A program made the translations under genes and the position numbers. Under the pieces are notes generated by a model, which worked only from the letters and a program-made list of their open reading frames with translations, had not been told where the DNA came from and did not search any database. Below, piece by piece: positions 61,501 to 64,000 of a stretch of 64,000 bases of DNA (its first letter is position 1; each line of letters opens with the position of its first letter). The stretch lies in contig JAGPYM010000058.1 in assembly GCA_020736575.1 (NCBI GenBank), forward strand, positions 62,001 through 126,000, in the 5' to 3' direction. The DNA is from Thelonectria olida. Lineage: Eukaryota; Ascomycota; Sordariomycetes; Hypocreales; Nectriaceae.

Positions 61501-62792
61501 AAGCACACGCCGCCGGTGCATGATTGTCCGTCGGCGCAGGTGTTGCTGCCGCCATCGCACGTAGGGAAGACAATCGTAGGGATGCAGAAGCCCGCCGTGC
61601 ACGTCTCGTCCTGCTCGCAGGTGGAATCGTCGGTGCAGAGACTCAGGTCTGAGGGAATACACACACCAAGCCGGCAGACCGTGACGGCATCACAGTTGGA
61701 CTGATCTCCGCATCCCGACAGGACATCAGGAAGACACACTCCGGATGTGCACGTGAGGCCTTGTCCGCAAGGCGAGTCATCTGAGCAGGTCGCCAATCCC
61801 GTGGGCAAGCACACGTTGGCGATGCAGGCTTGTCCCTCGTCGCAGTTGTCGTTTTCGTCACTGCAAGTCGGGAATATTGGAGACGAAACGCACAATCCTA
61901 GTGAGCAAATCTGGCCCTGAGCGCAATCGGACAGCTCGGCGCAGATGGACAGGTCCGGAGGAAGGCAAACTCCAAGTCTGCAAACCTCCTCACCCTCGCA
62001 GCCAGAGTCTCCTGTACACGTGGGAAGCGTACTAGGGAGGCACACGCCGCCGGTGCAGGTAAGGCCTTCGGCGCAGCTTGAACTGTCTGAGCAAGTCTCG
62101 ATTCCTGTCGGTAGACATATACCGGCCGTGCAACTCTGTCCGGCTGGGCAGTCATCGCCGCCGTCGCAGGTGGGAAATATTGGATTGGGAATACACAAAC
62201 CAGCGGTGCAGATTTCTCCCTCGCCGCAAGACGAGCTGTCGGTGCATGCGGAGAGATCAGTCGGAAGACACACACCGAGCCGACACACTTCGTCATTAGT
62301 GCAGTCAGTCTGGCCGGAACACGTCGGTAAAGATCCAGGTAAACATGCACCGCCAGTGCAAGTGAGACCATCGGCGCAGTCAGAGTCTCCTGTGCAGGCA
62401 GCAATCCCATCAGGGAGGCAGGTCCCGGAAACACATTGCTGGCCGTCTGCACAGTCGCCCTGGCCCTGGCAATCGTCGAAAATGGTAACGCAGATGCGTG
62501 CAATGCACTGTTGGCCATTGATACAGTCGCCATCGACCGAGCATCGGGTAGGTTCTCCTGTGTTTGAAGTTGTTGTGGTTGGGTTGGCAGTGATTGTCGT
62601 CGAAATGCGTTCTGAGGCTGCATAAGAAGTCGTCGAGTTGACCAGGCCAGGAGTTATTGTTGGCATAATAACAAACGTTGTCTGAGACGACGGGAATGGA
62701 GGCAATAAGGTAACAGCGCGACATCGACCAGCATCAACGTCGGTAAAATAAAACGCTGCGAGAGCGAGGGCGACAATCCTGAAGTTAGCCAT
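40599..62792 (-). CDS. Giant secreted cysteine-rich modular protein, 7,397 residues
   Basis: A single 22-kb frame without an intron or stop. The ATG at 62792 has a good context (A at -3, G at +4) and gives a signal peptide, MANFRIVALALAAFYF; the longer frame from 62885 would bury it behind 31 residues. A Ser/Thr-rich linker leads into about 285 modules of the pattern C-x5-C-x5-C-x4-C with spacers of 2-7 residues. Zone 1 (to about residue 5,650) repeats an ordered tetrad; a hinge (about 5,870-6,020) has variant modules; zone 2 (to the end) has shorter modules. Cys is about one residue in six. There is no enzyme domain, transmembrane helix or GPI signal. The cysteine spacing recalls EB, Dickkopf or EGF-like modules, but no family is certain. 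Role unknown; a disulfide-rich fibre, wall or surface protein is an inference. Confidence 0.85.
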   Translation of the reverse strand: MANFRIVALALAAFYFTDVDAGRCRAVTLLPPFPSSQTTFVIMPTITPGLVNSTTSYAASERISTTITANPTTTTSNTGEPTRCSVDGDCINGQQCIARICVTIFDDCQGQGDCADGQQCVSGTCLPDGIAACTGDSDCADGLTCTGGACLPGSLPTCSGQTDCTNDEVCRLGVCLPTDLSACTDSSSCGEGEICTAGLCIPNPIFPTCDGGDDCPAGQSCTAGICLPTGIETCSDSSSCAEGLTCTGGVCLPSTLPTCTGDSGCEGEEVCRLGVCLPPDLSICAELSDCAQGQICSLGLCVSSPIFPTCSDENDNCDEGQACIANVCLPTGLATCSDDSPCGQGLTCTSGVCLPDVLSGCGDQSNCDAVTVCRLGVCIPSDLSLCTDDSTCEQDETCTAGFCIPTIVFPTCDGGSNTCADGQSCTGGVCLPTGLDTCAGSSSCGQGLVCTGGVCLPDLLPTCSGDSSCATGQVCRLGVCIPRDLSLCTDGSSCAEDEICTAGFCVSNQVFPPCSDSSDCGQDQTCTASVCLPTGLQTCTDDSECDQGLTCTSGVCLPDLLPTCQDDSGCSSDQLCRLGVCVPSDLSLCTDNTSCAEGQTCAAGFCIPNTIYPSCTASSQCSQGQTCTAGFCLPTGLQGCSDASSCGPGLACTNGVCLPDVLPTCQNQAGCGNNQVCRLGVCVPTDLSLCSDSSECSQDEGCVAGFCVPTTIFPTCTASSQCAQDQTCTGGVCLPTGLQSCSETSPCSQDLSCVSGVCLPDLPTCQDTSDCGNGQVCRLGICIPTDLSLCSESSECGDGQTCTAGFCVPSTIFPSCTETSQCAQGQSCTAGTCLPTGLAECSQDSPCSTGLSCTSGICLPETLPQCSSSSPCASGQICRLGVCLPQGLSLCDSNGDCSNGDICSTGFCVSPAVYPTCTEDSDCGDDQSCTVGVCLPSGLQSCSDTPCASGLSCTNGICLPDLLTDCTSDSGCAVNQLCRLGVCIPQTLSLCQSNNDCSTGNTCAAGFCVPSTIFPSCTQDSDCDESQACTASVCLPTSIATCAVDVDCAPGQVCTEGVCLPEGLATCAGDSECPNTQVCRLGACIPQGLTTCASDTDCTSSQTCTAGFCLPNTIIPSCSSGDNTCGAGESCIAGLCLPTGVTTCADSSSCEQGQSCTSGVCLPSGLPPCTTSSDCEGDAVCRLGACLPPTFSLCSADADCGSGAVCAAGLCIPTTIIPTCETADTCETGESCIAGYCLPTGISACSDSSSCQEGQSCTNGVCLPADLPTCLVDSDCDATEACRLGVCVPQDLSICVSDSECSTTETCTVGICVPLFSSCSQDTDCNSDESCTLGHCVPTFLPPCRTSQDCSSGQTCTANTCLPSTLTPCSAASECGDAQSCVSGLCLPAGLTSCTLDSECTNNEACRLGVCLPRTLTGCQNDAQCSNTNTCTAGLCVPRLPACSESGDCGDDESCAGGACVPNVFPPCQTSQDCAPGQTCTVNVCLPSSLPTCSGNSGCGQDQACVSGICLPIGLASCSDNAGCESNEVCRLGLCLPETLTACNSDGECSTGEACTAGICVPELFPTCQQPSDCANNQECTAGVCLPAGLASCDNETPCASGQTCTSGVCLPENLPLCSQNSDCGSETVCTLGVCVPGTLTPCTSDSGCPEAQLCTGGICLPGVFPSCSTDANCAENEACLAGICLPQGLASCGTDTPCGQGQTCRSGVCLPDALSACSQNNECGSNEACRLGLCIPEDLTLCVTNSDCTLVQTCTLGVCLNTAFPTCETDQECGQAQSCTAGICLPQGLASCDSNTLCTDGQTCVGGVCLPPDLPTCSTDTDCGGNAACRLGVCIPKALSTCTSTSDCQGNNVCTGGLCVPPVLPTCVSDATCGQGQACLAGICLPGGLASCGTDTPCSQGQTCTSGVCLPSTLSTCSADADCGSSDVCRLGVCVPKTLSTCTSNSQCDEDEACTGGICLPKVFPTCASDQNCAQAQQCVGGVCLPAGLSTCGDDQPCTSGQTCTSGVCLPEGLDACTVSTDCATDQVCRLGLCIPQTLNTCTSDDQCNANQACTGGICLPQVYSTCTSDQNCGRELICIGGVCLPQGLNTCQGDQDCAESQTCTSGACLPTGLSQCGANTDCERDQVCQLGVCLPKTLTACQTNTGCGSGEICTGGICVPEIFPACTSDDSCGQGESCLGGACLPAGLSSCGTDDSCAEGLICTNGVCLPSTLSPCTSDTSCNSNQVCRLGVCIPKTLTTCDSDSSCQSGNICVAGLCVPEIFPACTTDETCDQGQSCLAGICLPQGLTQCGDGNPCGPGQTCSSGVCLPDSFSTCAGDNDCPSDQVCRLGTCLPTSLTICADVGDCQDGQVCTLGVCIDGVFPQCSVDQNCGDNEACLGGICLPSTLNGCTNPSDCGSGQSCTGGVCLPAILPTCSSNSACDSDQVCRLGVCIPETLTTCQGDNACQSGQICTAGICLPKVYPNCEADTDCSTSQVCREGLCLPSVLEGCSSSNECRTGQTCIGGVCLPAALSQCSTDSECDSTDVCRLGVCLPRALTVCSFDADCSEGQACTAGICLPTAIPGCSADEDCGTGEACKAGLCLPLDIDTCTSSSECPSNQICTSGVCLPSILPACTVDSDCSDNGVCRLSVCVPRVVTVCTSESDCSNGQVCTAGICLPEVYPTCDETTDCTGGQICTSGLCLPPGVDTCSVNSDCTSSQICTEGVCLPSALSPCSDDSGCIVEQVCRLGFCIPRDLTSCESSSGCSQGETCTAGICLPTVFPGCTTDSNCDEDETCTSGTCLPQGLVTCTANSECATGQSCTNGVCLPSILPPCSDDSGCAIDLLCRLGVCVPRDLTACTGNEACSAGQVCTLGFCLPEVFPSCESGGSTCADGQTCTSGLCLPTGLEGCATDDQCDIDQTCRSGVCLPSLLPTCSGDSACTAEQVCRLGVCVPRSLTACTVDSDCTQGQGCVAGICLASAFPPCQSSTDCGQSEACIAGTCLPGGFESCTTDDDCGQDEACRSGACLPAILPACTVDTECSGSNVCRLGVCLPPTLTTCEDDSACGSGQTCTAGVCTPALYPPCRSDTDCASSSSCRDGTCLPNILEQCSSSSDCGGAESCVSGVCLPVTLPSCTGDSDCGSNQLCRLGLCIPQQLTSCTSDGQCVGDNECKAGICVPPLFNGCTASANCTQGSSCTAGVCLPQGLDACSDNSECSSGQVCTSGACLPSVLPTCTATSDCQASQVCRLGVCLPQALNTCQTDSSCTQGQSCIGGICLPSPFPDCTGAGDCDSDEACTGGICLPQGVGSCTSDSDCGDEQSCTSGACLPTLPTCATNTECDSSEVCRLGVCLPQIINTCTADSDCTDNETCAGSICIPKVFPSCEGDEDCRNTESCAGGLCLPQGLDTCTGDEDCSTDQKCTGGVCLPDTLPLCSGDEACASDHVCRLGVCIPTDISLCAVDEQCGIDQVCTSGICLPAAFPPCQTDSNCGNGNVCRNNICLPNVLPSCGSGDTCAAGQTCTAGICLPSGLDSCTADSGCRSDQACRLGLCIPRDLTLCQQDSGCAANQVCTGGLCLPEALSPCQSSQECSSGQSCTGGICLPSAIVGCSDSSTCSTGQTCTSGVCLPSGLDRCTLDEDCDVSLLLLCRLGVCVSADLNLCTGDSDCGSQETCAAGLCVPALFPSCTGTSDCGEGQTCTNNVCLPNTLTPCSSESPCPSDQTCTAGLCLPNVLSTCSSNAQCDDREVCRLGLCLPTSLTSCEADSGCLDGQSCTGGLCLPTAFPDCSTSQDCGSGNVCISGSCFPDLVNQCTDDLSCGTGARCASGLCVPDFLPTCSSDSQCISTQVCRLGVCLPRDLTSCTTSQDCGSGQTCAAGLCVPDTYSTCTTSTDCSQGQVCNAGLCLPDFLNSCQDDSACTTGQTCTNGICLPSTLSSCSSNSACEDNEVCRLGVCIPRTISGCNSETPCGSGQTCTAGICLPTAFPGCESSASCGSGQTCTAGLCLPDVLSSCGEGNTCPSDQTCASGVCVPSVLPSCSEDSECTSTQVCRLGVCLPRTIVDCTDDGGCDDGQNCVAGFCVPELFPPCQSATDCTSGQSCTAGICLPSGLDTCQSQSDCGTSQSCSNGVCLPDFLPACTSEDDCSGAQVCRLGHCLPSELDACQTDSQCEAGQSCLGGLCVPAVFPPCQSDSNCNSGQVCTAGVCLPSALPTCDSDQSCGANQACVSGLCLPDILQTCTTDATCSGDDVCRLGYCIPDALTVCTSDSECTGGATCLGGLCLPEVFSSCTDSQDCNNGEVCRGGACLPTTLTGCDDSSPCGANQVCTGEVCLPDSLPLCSTDSQCAFSQVCRLGVCLPRSLSTCESNGDCSNTFICTSGLCIPPLFSSCSVDSECAQGQSCVSNTCLPTTLETCTSDTTCGTGRVCRSGVCLPTLLPSCASDSECDTAQVCRLGYCIPQQLATCTTDSECDNGLACLAGICLSPVYPPCASSSSCGEGEACTGGICLPGVFPTCSDSGEESCDDGQTCVSGVCLPASLPTCQSDSECATGKVCRLGYCLPQTLSTCSSDAGCTGGLVCTAGICLSPVFPTCEADGDCDTGNTCRSGVCLPGILPSCEDENACLDGQTCASGVCVPSTLGDCGTDNDCGSNQVCRLGFCIPDSLISCTSASNCNAGQICTAGLCVPEVFPACETAQDCGSSAECYNGVCLPRTLPACTGDSACSDGQTCVSGVCLPANLPTCTTDGECGSSQVCRLGLCIPDVIATCESDGQCNDGQTCTAGLCVPEAFAQCSADSDCISGQECTGGICIPGVFDDCQNQGDCATGQQCVSGICLPDALSSCGSSSDCASGQVCRLNLCIPETLNQCTTNAQCGTSQTCTGGICLPEVFPPCSDASDCGRGNTCTAGVCLPSVLGACTDDTCGEGQTCVSDVCLPEGLSACQANSDCGSGQVCRLNLCIPETLTQCTSDNQCGQSQTCAGGICLPQVYPPCEEDGDCANGLSCKAGLCLPSILPTCESDDACDDGLKCNEGVCLPEYLPACTSNANCGTGQVCRLGVCLPSTSALCGGEGGGSCQDGQTCAAGVCVPEVFPPCTTSSDCSTSQVCEAGRCLPNVFAACGTGDQCPTGSSCVGGLCIPAQLPTCSDDSDCGSSSVCRLGVCLPRTLDTCQTESSCGQGEICSAGICIPEVFPPCQEDSDCGSGNACTGGVCLPVLLPTCVDSTACNTGETCSSGVCLPSGLPSCTTNSECGSRQVCRLGVCLPESLSLCGSDSACTGGLVCNNGLCLTPVFSACSTKADCAAADNCVAGVCLPSSLGDCATDETSCEDGQSCVSGVCLPEVLPSCQSDAECGSGSACRLGLCIPENLSICVANTDCGATETCTFGVCLATSIPNCGSGQACGDNETCLSGLCLPNTFTGCQSASDCETGQACTGGVCLPSVLPSCEADSECDNAEVCRLGVCIPRASVTCSADDQCQTGQTCTAGLCLPTVFPTCTRAADCGSNQDCVSGLCLPETLNGCSATSDCDVGQTCVAAVCLPSLLPSCTTDSDCQVTEVCRLGFCVPRTITSCTSNAACATGQSCSGGICIPELLPGCQSNTDCSADETCRSGVCFPSSLTTCQSSVECAQRETCTGGVCIPQVLPACGENDQCAEGLTCRLGTCLPGLLTGCSNSQECRDGQACESGLCVPSSILCTADSDCGANNVCRAGLCLPESFPGCSGDSDCASGSTCTNGVCFPSLLNTCTDSAGCSTGQTCSSGICLPGGLSGCQTNGDCGQREDCRAGLCLPVAVIGCSDDDACIGSDGEICVAGLCVSTLTRCSDSNPCPSGQTCTLGLCHTPTPVQCSSDSDCQSDYFCTLGACAPRSLTCTTNSECGEGQVCTVGICTPDVSTVSCNTAADCLLGVGLCTLGLCTCQGGKCQLSPSIDSCTADSECPTGQTCQSGACNTKKDCNSASDCLVGVDLCILPGVCLCINGVCALGSSTPTCVSNSNCDTSAGEICQNGNCLVPSTSCDSDSRCVGKVLGADICLFGLCACVDAVCTYNGPPSCTSNAGCGSNQACSGGKCITQPAQCTLDSACGAQQICQFGSCIAGCRTNSNCPNSQVCQFGSCVDSCTATSCPTGQVCNSGLCVDSTPVTCTSSSQCGTAQICQLGICLPNLLPLCVTSAQCSEGQICPAGVCTGCVLDSQCGTGKACQNGQCVTSDTPSCSDSNPCSNGLVCVGGLCRACTSGSQCADGEICTAGVCGSCSLSSQCSGGDVCSDGACGDCTDSSQCAVGQACKAGQCGTCSLNSDCGAGNVCTLGICVPACTSNGQCSGSLACILGVCASCTTNSQCNTGQACLLGLCTSCALDLQCSTGQVCISGTCQAACTSSSQCSGGQVCSNGRCTACLLNSDCGTGQACVSGSCGACTNSLQCDLGDVCDGGVCHAACLSNSACATGQVCQAGLCTDCTQDSQCTAGQVCKSGECQGCSSDGECTTAGQVCISRRCTLGCTSSLGCSAGQICQSDHCVACTSTSQCSTGQACVSGACGSCTDSTQCSSGYVCSSGLCIPACTSSSSCALGQVCKSGLCVACAGNSDCSDGQVCTLGLCASYLLTSQCGDSSLVCESGVCHPGCTSNSQCSGGRVCQSGLCVACGSNSDCSNGQACLLGSCSACSTDLQCNLGIGQYCQNGACRATCTSNSQCSTGQVCSSGRCSSCSSNSQCDTGLACISGACTSCTASSNCATGQVCSNGLCIAGCTSNAQCLGGLVCNTGTSLCVSCTANGQCNAGQTCNTATGLCGLCTLGGSCLPTQGCDSTTGLCAATCNFLDTSGNACSNGRVCSVLGLCVGCTSTSQCRTGQVCLSGLCSTCTLDAQCTTGNVCRGGACVKACTTNSNCATGEVCQSGTCTSCTASSQCTAGQICQSGSCTACASDSQCSASQVCSSGLCIAACTSNSNCNNGQICSSGHCIACTASSQCSTGQICSSGACGACSSDSQCATGQICNSGLCVAGCTSNSNCVSGQVCQSLRCTSCSDTSQCNAGQVCLAGLCGACLLDGQCGSGKVCSGGVCIAACSTNNDCSAGQVCSSGHCTACTLNSQCNTGQVCLTGACSACTSDAQCLLNGQICNGGICTTGCLTNAACSGGQVCSSGRCVACTSSSQCTTGQVCSSGSCGTCTSDTQCSSLVPGNVCNSGVCSAGCTSNAGCSGGLACVSGHCIACTDNSQCTTGQACVSSRCGSCTQSSQCGTGKACSSGTCITACTSNAGCSTGLTCQSGLCIPCTNASQCTTGQVCSLGACRSCALDTECSAVTSGYVCNSGVCGPGCASNAGCSGGQVCISGKCVACTLKSQCNTGQVCISGACGACTLNSQCNTGQACVGGVCTSCTANSQCASSEVCNSGTCKNRACASANDCKLLGLDLCATFLGCICVLGLCV
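40640..44700 (-). repeat. Short-module array, about 65 modules of ~20 residues
   Basis: Modules such as CTSNSQCSTGQVCSSGLC follow each other with spacers of only 2-3 residues, often grouped in threes. Ser, Asn, Thr, Gly and Gln dominate. The CRLGVC and CTAGFC signatures of the tetrad array are absent. The frame ends with a CxC module like those of the hinge (DCKLLGLDLCATFLGCIC). Confidence 0.7.
44740..45185 (-). repeat. Hinge of variant CxC modules within the giant protein
   Basis: Three modules here break the pattern: DCLLGVGLCTLGLCTCQG, DCLVGVDLCILPGVCLC and CVGKVLGADICLFGLCAC. Each has a hydrophobic loop and a C-x-C pair. They separate the tetrad array from the short-module array. Confidence 0.7.
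45880..62550 (-). repeat. Tetrad super-repeat array, about 54 copies of ~303 bp
   Basis: Four modules recur in fixed order: one ending CRLGVCLP, one ending CTAGFCIP, one opening [IV]FPxC, and one opening TGLxxC and ending CTSGVCLP. Counting the CRLG module gives about 54 copies between about 62,280 and 46,190, a spacing near 303 bp (101 codons, 16 Cys). Copies differ at many positions, so the array is old and diversified, not a recent slippage product. Single-residue insertions occur in spacers (for example GGSNTCADG-type loops). Confidence 0.85.
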
Positions 62793-63254
62793 GATAGTGT
62801 CGGGTCGCAAAGGGCTGTTCGGGGTTGGTGCTGCCGTTGCCTTGTTGAAAGCCCGATGGGGGGCCATCTCATGTAAAGATGACAAAAGACAATATGAAAA
62901 GGAGAAGTAGAGGCAGAAGGCATATAACAGCAGGAAGAGAATCGACGCTGGAATGTTGGGAAAACGTTATGAGGGTGTTTTCCATTTCCGGTTGCTCTTC
63001 CGCTTCGGAACTTTTTCACAACCTTTGGAATCCTCGACAGGAATGCTGTGCGACGTCATGTTCCTTATGCGCGCAGAGCGGTAATGCATTCAGTGAGCAG
63101 AAGGCGGCTATTGACGCGTTAGCCAAGGCTGCTATAATGGTCAATTGAGCATCTTACCCTGCTTTTGAAAGCGTATGCACTCGTGTGTTGTGTAGCAAAA
63201 CGTGGCGTTTGCTGCGACAAATAGCCGTATGCATGGCATTCCAAGGGACCTTGT
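62793..63254. promoter_or_regulatory. Promoter region of the giant gene
   Basis: About 460 bp between the ATG and the minisatellite. The minus strand reads a pyrimidine-rich tract with a TTATATG box around 62,925, the kind of CT-rich leader seen in well-expressed fungal genes. No other gene is supported. Confidence 0.35.
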
Positions 63255-64000
63255 GTCAACAGCGGCACCGTTGTGTGAAGGTCTAGGAGGAAGTTGATGT
63301 ATGGGACCGTTGTGTAGAGTCTTAGAGAAGTACTGTTGTACGAATAATCTTGGAGAGGCACCGTCGTGCAAAGGTCGGGGGGAAGTCGGTATAGAGCATC
63401 GGGGGGGAGGGGCACTATTATGCGAAGGTTAGGAGGAGGTCGGTGATAGCATCGGGGGGAGGAGGGGCACCGTTAGTAGAGTATTCAGAGAGCCACTTCA
63501 CGCAAAGGTTAGGAGAATTCAGTGTGCAGCATTGGGGGGAGAAGGCATACTGTTATTTAAAGTCTTGGGTTGTATAGAGTCTTGCAGAGGCACCGTTGTG
63601 TGAAGGTCGGGGGGAAGTCGGTATATAGCATCAGGGGGGAGGGGCACCGTCAGTAGAGTATTCAGAAAGCCACTGCCGCGCAAAGGTTAAGAGGATTCAG
63701 TGCGTAATATTAGGGGGAGAAGGCATACTGTTATTCAAAGTCTTGGGTGTGTAGTCTTGGAGAGGCACCGTTGTGCGAAGGTTCTTGGAGGCACTGCTGT
63801 GCGAAGGTTAGGAGGAAGTTGGTGATAGCATCGGGGGGAGGAGGGGCACCGTCAGTAGAGTATTCAGAGAGCCACTGCCGCGCAAAGGTTAGGAGGAAGT
63901 CAGTGTGTAGCATTAGGGGGAGAAGGCATACTGTTATTCAAAGTCTTAGTTGTGTAGAATCTTGGAGAGGCACCGTTTGCGAAGGTTGGAGAGGCACTGC
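63255..64000. repeat. Complex minisatellite running to the window edge
   Basis: Short GC- and G-rich units (GGCACCGTTGTGCGAAGGT, GGGGGGAGGAGGGGCACCGT) alternate with markers such as GTATTCAGAGAGCCAC (63481, about 63658, about 63858) and AGGCATACTGTTATT (63543, 63721, 63925). The marker spacing gives a higher-order period of about 178-204 bp, with three copies in view and the array continuing beyond the window. Minus-strand open frames inside it are by-products of the repeat. Confidence 0.75.

Noticed and set aside
40599..62792. Possible CRISPR-like or DNA satellite reading of the 303-bp periodicity
   Set aside because: Copies are diverged at the DNA level but conserved as protein in one frame, so the periodicity is that of a coding repeat.
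62793..62885. 31-codon N-terminal extension of the giant protein
   Set aside because: It would place the signal peptide internally; the ATG at 62792 has a better context and gives a normal secreted start.

Overview
The window is nuclear DNA of a filamentous ascomycete, most likely a sordariomycete and probably of the order Hypocreales. Evidence: short GT-AG introns of about 45-125 bp (one with a perfect TACTAAC branch site), ascomycete-type laccase and tyrosinase, a proteinase K-like secreted subtilisin, and AT-rich gene-poor patches that look mutated by RIP. No organism marker is present, so the order is an inference.

Layout. 1-1.97 kb is AT-rich with no intact gene. 2-20 kb holds nutrient transporters and two secreted-protein genes: an AAAP amino acid permease (-), a laccase (-) divergent from a small secreted protein (+), a PHO89-type phosphate symporter (-), a GAP1-type amino acid permease (-) and an allantoate-permease-like MFS transporter (-). 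A six-exon tyrosinase (-) lies at 21.7-23.6 kb. At 27-30 kb a Golgi-type GT64 glycosyltransferase (-) and a KT-group TPT/nucleotide-sugar transporter (+) diverge from one intergenic region. A subtilisin (-) is at 31-32 kb. 32-37 kb is gene-poor and carries the relic of a small cysteine-rich secreted protein whose start codon is lost. A GH16 glycosidase (+) and a DUF1996 protein (+) follow.

40.6-62.8 kb is one uninterrupted minus-strand reading frame for a secreted protein of about 7,400 residues, built almost entirely of short four-cysteine modules. About 54 copies of an ordered four-module super-repeat (about 101 residues each) come first, then a hinge of variant modules, then about 65 shorter modules and a special terminal module. 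A minisatellite with a higher-order period near 180-200 bp lies upstream and runs to the window edge.

Exons were joined by hand for the laccase, phosphate symporter, both transporters with introns, tyrosinase, GT64, TPT, subtilisin, GH16, DUF1996 and small secreted protein. Every joined model keeps frame and restores family motifs across junctions. Functionally the window combines uptake (amino acids, phosphate, organic anions) with a large secreted set (laccase, tyrosinase, protease, GH16, DUF1996, small secreted protein, giant cysteine-rich protein), as expected for a saprotroph or host-associated fungus. No secondary-metabolite core gene, tRNA or rRNA was recognised.
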